From contig NZ_JAJQXW010000001.1 in the NCBI RefSeq assembly GCF_021246445.1, forward strand, positions 806,001 to 870,000: 64,000 nt of DNA, in the 5' to 3' direction. Of the stretch, positions 35,238 through 48,257 are shown in pieces. Each line of letters opens with the position of its first letter. Position 1 is the first letter of the stretch. The position numbers and the translations under genes are program-made. The notes under the pieces were generated by a model. It ran no database searches and was not told where the DNA came from. It was given only the letters and a program-made list of their open reading frames with translations. The DNA is from Rhabdothermincola salaria (lineage in GTDB: Bacteria; Actinomycetota; Acidimicrobiia; Acidimicrobiales; Acidimicrobilacustridaceae).

Positions 35238-37781
35238 GTGCTGCGCCTCCTGCGGGCGAACCTCCGCGGCCACGCGCTGCGCCTCGCCCTCACCGGCTTC
35301 GCCGTGGTCGTCGGCGTGGCCTTCCTGGTCGCCACCCTGCTGCTGTCGGGCGCTCTCGACCGCAGCATCGACGGCATCGGTGCCGACGAGATCTCCGGTG
35401 TCGCCCTGGTGCGAGCGCCGTTGCCCTTCGACGCCGACGACAGCGGCGGCGGCAGCCTCGGCGTCCTCGCCACTCGCCCCCCACTGCCCGCGACGGTGGT
35501 CGACGCGGCGGCCGCTATCGAGGGGGTCCGCCTCGCGGCGGGTGTGGTGAGCGCCCCCGGGGTGCTCACCGACGTGTCCCTGCCCTTCGCGCCGGGCGAC
35601 GACGCCCCGGCCGAGGTCACCACCTGGATCGGTGACCCGGAGCTCGACGGCGCCACCCTCGATCTCGGGCGGGCCCCGGTCAGCGTCGACGAGGTCGTGC
35701 TGCGATCGGCCGACGCCACCATGTTCGAGGTCGGGGTGGGCGACACGCTCGACATCTCGCTGCGCGACGGGGCCCGGACCCTCACCGTCGTCGGGCTGGC
35801 CGAACCCACCACCAGTGCGGCCTTGAGCTTCGACACGGTCCTCGGCGTCGCCCCGACCGCCGGCCCCCTGCTGGGGGCACCGGAGGGCTTCGTCGACGAG
35901 GTGCGCGTGGCGGCCGCCGAAGGGGTGGCCCAAGAAGAGCTCATCCGCCGGCTGGAGGCCGCACTCGGACCCGCGGTCGAGGTCGCTCCCGGCGACGAGC
36001 TGGTCCAGGCCATACGCGACCTCGTGCGCCTCCTGGCCTCGGCTGCGACGGGCTTCTTCGTCGTGTTCGCCGGCATCGCCCTCTTCGTCGGGGGCTTCAT
36101 CATCTTCAACACCTTCTCGATCCTCCTGGCCCGCCGAGGGCGCGAGATCGCCCTGATGCGAGCAATCGGGGCCGGGCGACGACAGGTCCTGGGCGCGTTG
36201 CTGGCCGAGGGCCTCCTCACCGGCCTGCTGGCCTCGCTGCTCGGGCTGTTGGTGGGCGGTGGCCTCTTCCTCGCCGTCCGGGTGGGCGCGGCCGTGGTCG
36301 CCGACGCGGAGATCGCTCTCGTCCTCCAGCCATCGCTGCTGTTGGCGGCGGCCGCCGGCGTGGCGGTCACCACCGTCGCCGCGGTCGTGCCGGCCCGGAG
36401 AGCCGCGTCGATCCCTCCGATCGCCGCGCTGCGGGAGAGCGCGCTCGACGCCGAGGTCCGCCCCTGGCGTCGCGGCCTCATCGGTGCCGGCGAGGTGATC
36501 GTCGGCGGTGGGCTGCTCCTCTGGGGCCTGGTCGGCCAACCCCCCCGCCGGGAGGCCGTGGTCGGGGTCGGGTTGGCGCTGCTCTTCGTGGCCGTGACCA
36601 CCCTGGGGCCGCTGGCCGCCGGGCGCTTCACCTCGGTGGTCGGATGGCCGCTGGAACGGGCCACGGGGCCCACGGGTCGCCTCGGACGGGCCAACGCCGT
36701 GCGCAACCCCCGCCGGACGGCCTCCACCGCGGCCGCGCTGATGATCGGTGTGACCCTCGTCGTGCTGGTGGCCACGTTCGCCGAGTCGCTCAAGGCCACC
36801 TCGGCCAGTCGCCTCACGTCGTCCTACGCCGCGGACGTCATCGTGAGCGGCGGCAGCACGCTCGGCGTGCCCGACGAGACCGTCGACGCGATCGGCGCCA
36901 CCGACGGCGTCGAGCTCGCGGTGGCGCTGCGGGCGACGTCGGCGGGGATCGGTGACGAGGTCCGCACGGTCATCGGCGCCGAGCCGGATGCGCTCGAGGA
37001 GGTCGTGGTGGCCGACGTGCGCGACGGAGACCTGCGCGCCCTCACCGATCGTGGCATCGCCCTGCGGGCCGGGCTGGCCGACGACCTCGGTGTGGCCGTG
37101 GGCGACGCCATCACCGTGGACCTGCCCACCGCTCGTCGGACCCTCGAGGTGGTGGCCGTCTACGGCGTCGACGACGTCCTCGCCGACGCCGTGATCACCC
37201 CTGCGGCCTTCACCGCTGGCGTCGCCCCGCCGGACCTCGTCGTACGCGAGGTGCTGGTGGCCGGAGCCGCGGGCGATGGCGCCGCGCTCGGTCGACTCGA
37301 GACCGCCGTCGAGGCGGTGGCCGAGGGAGCACCCCAGGTCGAGGTGTCCACGCCTCAGGGGCAGGCCGACGCCCTCGCCGGGGCGATCGACCTGGCGCTG
37401 GTGATCGTCTACGGGTTGTTGGCCCTCTCGGTGGCGATCGCCCTGCTCGGCATCGCCAACTCCCTCGCCCTCTCGGTGTTCGAACGGCGCCACGAGCTCG
37501 GTTTGTTGCGGGCCGTGGGCATGACCGCCAGCCAGGCGGCAGCCACCGTGCGGGGGGAGGCCGTGCTCGTCGCCCTGTTCGGCACCGCCCAGGGGGTGGT
37601 GCTCGGCCTCGCGTTCGGTGCCGCCGTGGTGGCCGCCCAGTCCGATGCCGTGCTGGCCCTGCCGTGGGTGACGGTGGCCGTGGCGTTCGTGGTCGCCGTC
37701 GGGGCCGGGGTCCTCGCCGCCGTGGTGCCCGCCTGGCGGGCGGGACGCACCGACATCGTCTCGGCCCTGGGGTCGACGTGA
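35238..37781 (+). CDS. FtsX/MacB-type ABC transporter permease
   Basis: An 847-aa permease with the duplicated FtsX layout: an N-terminal helix (about 15-35), an extracytoplasmic MacB-like core, a block of three helices (about 265-395) beginning FVVFAGIALFVGGFIIFNTF and containing RRGREIALMRAIGA, then a second core and three terminal helices with RRHELGLLRAVGM. Such permeases export lipids, lipoproteins or peptides. No ATP-binding subunit gene lies next to it. GTG start directly abuts the previous TGA, so translation is coupled. Confidence 0.87.
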   Translation: MLRLLRANLRGHALRLALTGFAVVVGVAFLVATLLLSGALDRSIDGIGADEISGVALVRAPLPFDADDSGGGSLGVLATRPPLPATVVDAAAAIEGVRLAAGVVSAPGVLTDVSLPFAPGDDAPAEVTTWIGDPELDGATLDLGRAPVSVDEVVLRSADATMFEVGVGDTLDISLRDGARTLTVVGLAEPTTSAALSFDTVLGVAPTAGPLLGAPEGFVDEVRVAAAEGVAQEELIRRLEAALGPAVEVAPGDELVQAIRDLVRLLASAATGFFVVFAGIALFVGGFIIFNTFSILLARRGREIALMRAIGAGRRQVLGALLAEGLLTGLLASLLGLLVGGGLFLAVRVGAAVVADAEIALVLQPSLLLAAAAGVAVTTVAAVVPARRAASIPPIAALRESALDAEVRPWRRGLIGAGEVIVGGGLLLWGLVGQPPRREAVVGVGLALLFVAVTTLGPLAAGRFTSVVGWPLERATGPTGRLGRANAVRNPRRTASTAAALMIGVTLVVLVATFAESLKATSASRLTSSYAADVIVSGGSTLGVPDETVDAIGATDGVELAVALRATSAGIGDEVRTVIGAEPDALEEVVVADVRDGDLRALTDRGIALRAGLADDLGVAVGDAITVDLPTARRTLEVVAVYGVDDVLADAVITPAAFTAGVAPPDLVVREVLVAGAAGDGAALGRLETAVEAVAEGAPQVEVSTPQGQADALAGAIDLALVIVYGLLALSVAIALLGIANSLALSVFERRHELGLLRAVGMTASQAAATVRGEAVLVALFGTAQGVVLGLAFGAAVVAAQSDAVLALPWVTVAVAFVVAVGAGVLAAVVPAWRAGRTDIVSALGST

Positions 37782-37797
37782 CGGCGCCGGGGCTCCG

Positions 37798-38220
37798 ATG
37801 AGCCGCCCCGAGGAGGACGTGACCCCCCTTTGGCTGTCGCACCACTGGCCCGACGACTACGAGCGTTGCACCCTCGTGGGCGGTCGCCACGTCTGCCGCC
37901 GGTGCCTGTGGATGTATCCGTTGGCCTTCGGAGTGCTCGTCGTCGGGGTGCTGGGGGTGCGACTGCCTCCGACGGTGGAGATCGCGGGCTACGCCGTGGC
38001 GACCCTGCCGGCGCTGGTGGACTTCGTGCTCGAGCACCTGGGGTGGTCGAGGCCGTCGCCGCGCCGGATGGTGATCGTGAGCGTGCCCCTCGGGGTCGGG
38101 CTGGGGCTCGGGTTCACCCGGTACGTCCATGCCCCGGGCGATCCGTGGTTCTGGGCGATCACCGTGGCCTACGCCGGCGTCGCCGGGGCGGCCTGGCTGA
38201 CCGGCCGACGGTGGCGCTGA
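37798..38220 (+). CDS. DUF2085-like small membrane protein
   Basis: A 140-aa protein. The N-terminal part LSHHWPDDYERCTLVGGRHVCRRCLWMYPL has C-x(n)-C-x-x-C spacing like the DUF2085 family's ribbon, and three hydrophobic segments follow (about 40-58, 62-80, 100-135). DUF2085 proteins are membrane proteins of unknown function. The start ATG follows the permease stop by 16 bases, suggesting co-transcription. No strong ribosome site is seen, but GGGGCTCCG lies close by. Confidence 0.6.
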   Translation: MSRPEEDVTPLWLSHHWPDDYERCTLVGGRHVCRRCLWMYPLAFGVLVVGVLGVRLPPTVEIAGYAVATLPALVDFVLEHLGWSRPSPRRMVIVSVPLGVGLGLGFTRYVHAPGDPWFWAITVAYAGVAGAAWLTGRRWR

Positions 38221-38235
38221 GCGCCGGGCTCAGCG
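38215..38235. terminator. Short hairpin between convergent stops
   Basis: CGCTGAGC (38215-38222) pairs with GCTCAGCG (38228-38235) around GCCGG. The hairpin contains both stop codons of the convergent genes, so it could end transcription from either side. Confidence 0.5.
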
Positions 38236-38574
38236 AGCGATGACGGCGGTGCCGTAGGCCACGATCTCCGACAGGCCCTGGCCCACGTCGGAGGAGTCGA
38301 AGCGCACGCCCACCACGGCGTTGGCACCGAGCTCCTGGGCGTGGGCGACGAGGCGTTCGAGGGCGTGGCGTCGGGCTTCCTCCACCACCCCGGTGTACTC
38401 GGGCACCTCGCCCGCCTTCAGCGAGCGGATGCCGCCGGTGAACCCCTTGGCCAGGCCGACGCTGCGCACCACGAGACCGAAGCACAGGCCCACGTTCTGG
38501 TCCACGGAGAGCCCGGGCAGCTCGTAGGTGGTGGAGCACGGGATGGGCAGGGGGGTGGCGCCGGGTTCGGCCAT
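38230..38574 (-). CDS. YbjQ/UPF0145 heavy-metal-binding-domain family protein
   Basis: A 114-aa YbjQ-like protein. It shows the family's VGLCFGLVVRSVGLAKGFTGG segment, the helix EEARRHALERLVAHAQELGA and the ANAVVGVRFDSS strand. The family forms pentameric rings of unknown role. ATG start with a GAGGATCC ribosome region. The family is usually 100-110 aa, so the length fits. Confidence 0.85.
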   Translation of the reverse strand: MAEPGATPLPIPCSTTYELPGLSVDQNVGLCFGLVVRSVGLAKGFTGGIRSLKAGEVPEYTGVVEEARRHALERLVAHAQELGANAVVGVRFDSSDVGQGLSEIVAYGTAVIAR

Positions 38575-38613
38575 GAGGATCCTCGGAGGGTCGGTTGCGG
38601 GTTGGGGGTGAGG

Positions 38614-39213
38614 TCAGTCGGCGATGCTGAGCATGACGTGGTCGGGCTTGGTGGCCGCGGCCTCGAGGACCTCGAAGGCGTTCTCGACCACCGGCACCAG
38701 GTCCTGGTGGTGGCGGAAGGCGGCCCGGTCGAGGCGGCGCATCCGATCGAGACCCGTGAGGAGGTCCTCGTGGGCCAGCCAGCCCTTGTTCCCGAGCCGG
38801 AGGTGCGGGGACAGCACGGCCGAGAGACCGTCGCTGCCGAAGCGTTCGGTGAGCTGGATCAGCTCGCGCCCCCGGGCCAGCCGTCGGGCCTCGCACGGCG
38901 GCCAGCCGAGGTCCGGGAGCCGTCGGCGCAGCAGGTCAGGGGCGTGGAAGGCCCTGGTGGGGATGAGGTAGGGCGCCATGAGCACCCGGTACCAGTCGGT
39001 GAGGTACGACGCGTCGGTGCCGTTCATCCACTCATCCGGATGTGAGACGGGGAGGACCTCGAGGTAGGAGCGCACGATGGGATCGGTGCTGACCCAGGTG
39101 CGCAGTGCCTGTTCCCGAACGGCCACGTCACCGTCGGGCGATCGCCGGAGCGCCTCGAGATCGAGGTGGAACTCGATCGGGTCGAGCATCCACGCACGGC
39201 TCATCATCGACAT
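38614..39213 (-). CDS. Hypothetical protein, 199 aa
   Basis: A soluble, largely helical protein I do not recognise. It has an N-terminal region with FHLDLEALRRSPDGDVAVR, a middle DASYLTDWYRVLMAPYLIPT and a C-terminal DHVMLSIAD. No signal peptide, membrane helix or known motif. The ATG at 39213 is favoured by an AGGGGG site five bases before it; a GTG two codons earlier is less well spaced. It lies upstream of the YbjQ-like gene on the same strand. Confidence 0.65.
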   Translation of the reverse strand: MSMMSRAWMLDPIEFHLDLEALRRSPDGDVAVREQALRTWVSTDPIVRSYLEVLPVSHPDEWMNGTDASYLTDWYRVLMAPYLIPTRAFHAPDLLRRRLPDLGWPPCEARRLARGRELIQLTERFGSDGLSAVLSPHLRLGNKGWLAHEDLLTGLDRMRRLDRAAFRHHQDLVPVVENAFEVLEAAATKPDHVMLSIAD

Positions 39214-39293
39214 GGGCACCCCCTCATCTCGTGGGTTCCCTCAATGCTGACGCGTCGGTGCCCTCCCTGGGTGGATGCTGCGTCGTCCGGCGT

Positions 39294-39893
39294 TCACCCA
39301 GGTGAACGCAGGGCGTCGACGAGGGCTTCGACCACCGGCCGCAGCGGTGGCGCGGGAGCGGCCTCGATGGAGTCCATGGTGCAGAACACCTCCGTGACGA
39401 AGGCCCGGCCCTGCAGGGTGCACAGCACCGAGCAGGTGGGTCCGCCCTCGAAGCGCACCAGTACCTCGAGCAGGCCCAGCTGGCGATCGACGTAGCCGAC
39501 GGAACCGACGCGGGCAGCCGCGTCGAGCAGCAGGGCGAAGGCTTCCGAGGGCGGCACGGTGATGGCGATGGTGTCGCCATCGACGGTGTCGGCCTCGGTC
39601 GCCTCGGTGGGACCCGGGGCCCCGGTGGGCGGACGCCCTTCGGCCGCCGTCCGGGCCGACGCGCTCGGCGGCGTCGGCGCGGGGGCCGGCACCAGCTCGC
39701 CCCCTGTCGCGAGGGTCGCGGCCCGGACCGTGGCGAAGGCGGCCGTGATGCGGGCCGTGCGGGCGGTGGCGTCCGGCTCGTGGCGCAGATCCGGGTGGCT
39801 GCGGCGCACCAGCGAGCGATAGACGAGTCGCACGTCCGCCAGGGGCGTGCCCGGCACCACGCCGAGCACCCCCAACGCCTCGGTCAGCGACAT
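39294..39893 (-). CDS. J-domain-like protein with a C-terminal alpha/beta domain
   Basis: A 199-aa protein. Residues about 1-60 resemble a J-domain: SLTEALGVLGVVPGTPLADV, then VYRSLVRRSHPDLR with the HPD tripeptide, then a helix. An Ala/Pro/Thr linker (about 65-105) leads to a C-terminal domain (TIAITVPPSEAFALLLDAAA, strands GLLEVLVRF and CSVLCTLQGRAFVTEVF) of unknown type. The HPD motif would allow DnaK stimulation, but no DnaK lies near. Start is ATG 39893; a GTG three codons upstream is also possible. Confidence 0.6.
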   Translation of the reverse strand: MSLTEALGVLGVVPGTPLADVRLVYRSLVRRSHPDLRHEPDATARTARITAAFATVRAATLATGGELVPAPAPTPPSASARTAAEGRPPTGAPGPTEATEADTVDGDTIAITVPPSEAFALLLDAAARVGSVGYVDRQLGLLEVLVRFEGGPTCSVLCTLQGRAFVTEVFCTMDSIEAAPAPPLRPVVEALVDALRSPG

Positions 39894-39908
39894 TGAGGCC
39901 ACCGTCGT

Positions 39909-40400
39909 TCAGTCCCGGGGACCGGGCAGCACCGCCTGGGTGCGGATCACCCTCGAGTCGTCGGCCCCGACGACCACGAGCGCCACGGCGTGGCCCACGC
40001 CGTCGCAGGGGAGGGTCACCACGAAGGGACCCTCGACGGGCACGGGCCCGGCCACCTGGGTGCCGTCGACGATCACGGTGGCGGCGACCGCCCTCCGGGC
40101 CTCCCACTCGACGGTTGCGTCGTAGGTGGGCTCGGTGCACGACAGCGGCGCTCGCACGGCGAAGGAGTCGACCACCACGCCGGTCGGTGCCGCCTCGGTG
40201 GTGGTCGTGTCGCCGATCGCGGTGGTCGTCGGTACCAGGCTGTCGGGCAGCGAGATGGTCGTGGTGTCGGTGGCCGGTGCCCCGTCGGTGGTCTGGTCGT
40301 CGCTGCAGCCGACACCGACGAGGGCGAGCACGGCGAGCACGGCGAGGGCGAAGGGGGCCGGCCGGCGAGGCACCGGAGAGCGGGGCGGGGGGATGACCAC
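39909..40400 (-). CDS. Putative lipoprotein with Thr-rich linker
   Basis: A 163-aa exported lipoprotein. After a basic start (PRSPVPRRPAP) comes a hydrophobic stretch FALAVLAVLALVGVG and the lipobox cysteine in VGVGCSDD, then a Thr-rich acidic linker (TDTTTISLPDSLVPTTTA) and a beta-rich C-terminal domain with two cysteines (LSCTEPTYD and LPCDGVG) that could form a disulfide. Function unknown. The GTG at 40400 has TACCCT six bases upstream and no ribosome site. It shares a 108-base divergent region with the acyl-CoA ligase. Confidence 0.7.
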   Translation of the reverse strand: MVIPPPRSPVPRRPAPFALAVLAVLALVGVGCSDDQTTDGAPATDTTTISLPDSLVPTTTAIGDTTTTEAAPTGVVVDSFAVRAPLSCTEPTYDATVEWEARRAVAATVIVDGTQVAGPVPVEGPFVVTLPCDGVGHAVALVVVGADDSRVIRTQAVLPGPRD

Positions 40401-40406
40401 GGCCCG

Positions 40407-40412
40407 AGGGTA
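40407..40412 (-). promoter_or_regulatory. -10 element for leaderless lipoprotein transcript
   Basis: Minus-strand TACCCT ends 6 bases before the GTG at 40400. Confidence 0.5.
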
Positions 40413-40508
40413 GAGCCCGGCGGGGGAGTCGAGCAGAACCCGTTCCCGCGGGCCGTCGCCCGGGTCGACGGGTGCGCTCCAGGGCAACGGGCGTGCCACG
40501 ATGCGCAG

Positions 40509-42020
40509 GTGCTGCTCGACCTCGCGGCGACGGCGCCCGATCGGGTGGCCGTCACCGACCTCACCCGTTCGCTCACGCGGGCCGAGCTCGTCGATCGCGC
40601 CACCCGCCTCGGGCGCTGGTGGGGCGACGAGGGCGTGTCGCCCGGTGGGCACGTGGCCTGCCTGCTCGGGAACCGGTCGGAGGCGGTCGAGGCCGTGCTG
40701 GCGGCCACCTTGGCCGGGATGTGGCTCACGCCGGTGAACCGGCACCTCACCACGGAAGAGGTCCGCTACGTCCTCGACGACAGCGGCGCCACGGTCGTGG
40801 TGACCGACGCGGAGCACGCAGGACTGGTCCGGGAGGCGGCCGGCGACCGGACGGTCGTCGTCGCCGGTGCCGAGCTCGACCGTGTGCTCGCGGCGGCGCC
40901 GGACGAGCCGTTCCCCCTCACCGGCCCGGCCGGGGGCACCATGCTCTACACCAGCGGCACCACCGGTCGACCCAAGGGGGTCCGCCGGGCGGTGGCATCG
41001 GACCTCGGGGCCCAACTGCGCTCCCTGGCGGCCTCGGGACGCCCACTCGGGTTGCAGGGCCTGGGTGCCCACCTGGTCACCGGCCCGCTGCACCACGCCG
41101 CCCCGCTGGGATTCGCCCTCATCGACCTGCACAACGGCGCGCCGCTCGTCGTCATGCCCCGCTGGGACGAACGTCGTGCCCTCTCACTGATCGCCGAGCA
41201 CCAGGTCACCACCACCCACCTCGTGCCCACCATGTTCGTGCGCCTCCTGCGCCTCCCCGCAGACGAGCGGGCCGCCTTCGACCCGTCCCCGCTGCAGACC
41301 GTGCTGCACGGGGCGGCGCCCATCGCGCCGTCCGTGAAGCAGGCCATGATCGATTGGTGGGGGCCGGTGCTCGTCGAGTACTGGGGTGGCAGCGAGGGCG
41401 GCTACGTCACGGTGGCCGACAGCGAGGACTGGCTCAGCCACCCCGGCACCGTCGGTCGCCCCGTGTCGACCTACGAGGTGTACGCGACCGACGACGACGG
41501 CCGGCGCCTCCCGGCCGGGGAGACCGGCACGCTGTGGTGCCACAACGCACGCGTCGACCGCGTCTTCGAGTACCACCGGGCGCCGGAGAAGACCGCGGCC
41601 GCGTTCCGGGCACCCGGCACCTACACCCTGGGCGACATCGGCCGGGTCGACGCCGACGGTTACGTGTACCTCTCGGACCGTGCGGCCGACATGATCATCT
41701 CCGGAGGGGTCAACGTGTACCCGACCGAGGTCGCCCAGGCGCTTGCCGAGCACCCGGCCGTGGCCGACGTCGCGGTGTTCGGGATCCCTGACGAGGAGTG
41801 GGGTGAGCAGGTGAAGGCCGCGGTGGAGCTCCTCCCGGGCCACTCGGCCGGCCCGGACATGGAAGCCGAGCTGCTGGCGTTCGCCCGCGACCACCTGGCC
41901 GGCTACAAGGTGCCGCGGTCGGTCGACTTCGAGGAGCACCTGCCGCGGTACCCCACGGGCAAGCTCCACACGCGGGTACTGCGCGACCGCTACTGGCCCG
42001 ACGAGGGCCGCCGGATCTGA
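40509..42020 (+). CDS. AMP-binding acyl-CoA synthetase/ligase
   Basis: A 503-aa ANL-superfamily ligase, distinct from the one at 22740. Motif A3 is MLYTSGTTGRPKGV (residues about 145-158), then VEYWGGSEGGYV, TLGDIGRVDADGYVYL, DRAADMIISGGVNVYP and the C-terminal lysine in YPTGKLHTRV. It resembles long-chain or steroid-side-chain type (FadD-like) ligases. I chose the GTG at 40509; an ATG at 40501 is out of frame. No ribosome site is present, so this transcript may also be leaderless. Confidence 0.86.
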   Translation: MLLDLAATAPDRVAVTDLTRSLTRAELVDRATRLGRWWGDEGVSPGGHVACLLGNRSEAVEAVLAATLAGMWLTPVNRHLTTEEVRYVLDDSGATVVVTDAEHAGLVREAAGDRTVVVAGAELDRVLAAAPDEPFPLTGPAGGTMLYTSGTTGRPKGVRRAVASDLGAQLRSLAASGRPLGLQGLGAHLVTGPLHHAAPLGFALIDLHNGAPLVVMPRWDERRALSLIAEHQVTTTHLVPTMFVRLLRLPADERAAFDPSPLQTVLHGAAPIAPSVKQAMIDWWGPVLVEYWGGSEGGYVTVADSEDWLSHPGTVGRPVSTYEVYATDDDGRRLPAGETGTLWCHNARVDRVFEYHRAPEKTAAAFRAPGTYTLGDIGRVDADGYVYLSDRAADMIISGGVNVYPTEVAQALAEHPAVADVAVFGIPDEEWGEQVKAAVELLPGHSAGPDMEAELLAFARDHLAGYKVPRSVDFEEHLPRYPTGKLHTRVLRDRYWPDEGRRI

Positions 42021-42138
42021 CGCTGACGACCCATGCCCCCGGCACTGCTCGCCCCGCGTCGTAGCGGTCGGCGCAGGGCGCTGACAGGTGACGCCCTCTC
42101 CCGACAGGTTGGGGAGGGAGGGGCGACCTCGGGGCGGG

Positions 42139-43488
42139 TCAGGGACGCAGGAACCGGACCAGGAGCCGGGCGAAGAGCTCGGGATCGGCGCTGCCGCACA
42201 GCTCGCGGGCCGAGTGCATCGAGAGCTGCGCGACCCCGACGTCGACGGTGGGCACACCGAGGCGCGCCGCGGTGACCGGGCCGATGGTGGAGCCGCACGG
42301 CATGTCGGTGCGCACGACGAACTCCTGCAGGGGCACCGCCGCCGCCTCGGCCGCGAGCCGGACCAGGGCCGCACTCGGGGCGTCGGTGGCGTAGCGCACG
42401 TTGGCGTTGGCCTTCACCACCGGTCCGGCGTTGACGGCGACGTGGTGGGCCGGCTCGTGGCGCTCGGTGTAGTTGGGGTGCGTGGCGTGGGCGCCGTCGG
42501 CGGAGATGCACGCCGACCGGGCCAGCGCGGCGAACCACCCGTCGCGGTCGACCCCGGCCCCCAGGGCGATCCGCTCGAGGACGGTGGCCAGCACCGATCC
42601 CGATGCCCCGGAGGAGGACTCGCTGCCGACCTCCTCGTGATCGAAGAGGCACACGACGGGGACGGGTCGGTGAGAGCCCGCCGCGCCGTCGTCGATCTCG
42701 TCGAGCGCCCGCAGCAGGGCGCTGGTGCCGGCGTGGCACGACAGCAGGTTGTCGATGCGGGCGCCCGCCAGCAGGGACCGATCGAGGCCGAGCAGGGTGG
42801 CAGGGGTGAGGTCGTGCGCCATCACGTCCCAGGACAAGACGTCGCCGGGCTCGACCTCGGCCAGGTCCGCCAGGTGGGCCCGGAACCCGCCCTCGTCGAC
42901 GGAGCCGGTGCCCCACACCGGGGTCATCTGGGTCTGGGGGTTCAGCTTCAGCCCGTCGTTGACCCCCCGGTCGAGGTGGATGGCCAGCTGGGGGACCCGC
43001 AGCAGCGGTCGGTCGTCACGGACGAGCCTGACCTCGGCTCCGCCATCGCTGCCCGAACGCACGGCGACGCGCCCCGACAGCCCGAGATCACGATCGAGCC
43101 AGGAGTTCAACAGCACTCCGCCGTAGACCTCGACGCCGAGCTGGCGCCACCCGGCCTGTCCGGCGTCGGCACGGGGTTTGATCCGCAGGTTGGGCGAATC
43201 GGTGTGGGCGCCCACGATCCGGAAGCCGTCCTCGACCCGGGCCGGGTCCTCCGTCGACCAGGCCACCAGGGTGCCGCCCCGGCTGACGAGGTGTCGACCG
43301 CGCTGTCGGGGCCAGGGCGCGGACTCGTCGATCTCGCTGAAGCCCCGCTCCACGAGACGGCGGCGCACCTCGCCCACCGCGTGGTACGGGGAGGGGGCAG
43401 CGTCGAGGAACCCGCACAGGTCCGTCGCCTGGTCGACCGCGGCATCCGTGGCCGGCGTGGTCGCAAGAGGGCGTTCGGGGTGGGGCAC
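42139..43488 (-). CDS. apeB: M18 family aminopeptidase (aspartyl aminopeptidase type)
   Basis: A 449-aa M18 metallopeptidase. The metal-site residues are visible in VGAHTDSPN (His, Asp), FDHEEVGSESS (Asp-His-Glu-Glu) and the C-terminal DMPCGSTIGP stretch. It forms large dodecameric shells and removes N-terminal acidic or neutral residues in the cytoplasm. The GTG start at 43488 has TAGGGT six bases before it and no ribosome site, hence probably leaderless. Confidence 0.92.
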   Translation of the reverse strand: MPHPERPLATTPATDAAVDQATDLCGFLDAAPSPYHAVGEVRRRLVERGFSEIDESAPWPRQRGRHLVSRGGTLVAWSTEDPARVEDGFRIVGAHTDSPNLRIKPRADAGQAGWRQLGVEVYGGVLLNSWLDRDLGLSGRVAVRSGSDGGAEVRLVRDDRPLLRVPQLAIHLDRGVNDGLKLNPQTQMTPVWGTGSVDEGGFRAHLADLAEVEPGDVLSWDVMAHDLTPATLLGLDRSLLAGARIDNLLSCHAGTSALLRALDEIDDGAAGSHRPVPVVCLFDHEEVGSESSSGASGSVLATVLERIALGAGVDRDGWFAALARSACISADGAHATHPNYTERHEPAHHVAVNAGPVVKANANVRYATDAPSAALVRLAAEAAAVPLQEFVVRTDMPCGSTIGPVTAARLGVPTVDVGVAQLSMHSARELCGSADPELFARLLVRFLRP

Positions 43489-43494
43489 ACCCGC

Positions 43495-43500
43495 ACCCTA
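43495..43500 (-). promoter_or_regulatory. -10 element for leaderless M18 peptidase transcript
   Basis: Minus-strand TAGGGT ends 6 bases before the GTG at 43488. Confidence 0.5.
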
Positions 43501-43543
43501 ACGAAGGGCGTCACCGTCGACGGTGCCCGGCCGATCGCCCGGG

Positions 43544-43574
43544 TTGGCCGGATCGGCGCCCTGCCCGCTAGATT
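43544..43574 (+). promoter_or_regulatory. Possible gltB promoter
   Basis: TTGGCC (43544-43549) and TAGATT (43569-43574) are separated by 19 bases, about 90 bases before the gltB ATG. The -10 is good, but the spacer is longer than ideal. Confidence 0.35.
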
Positions 43575-43663
43575 TCTCCATCCGTCACGGGGCCAGCGTC
43601 GTCCCCGAGACGTGTCGTGATCCACGCGTCCCGCGCGCCCACCCACGTTCTCAGGAAAGACGC

Positions 43664-48226
<4,563 letters not shown>

Positions 48227-48257
48227 GGCACCGACTCTCTCAGCGAGGACGACGACG

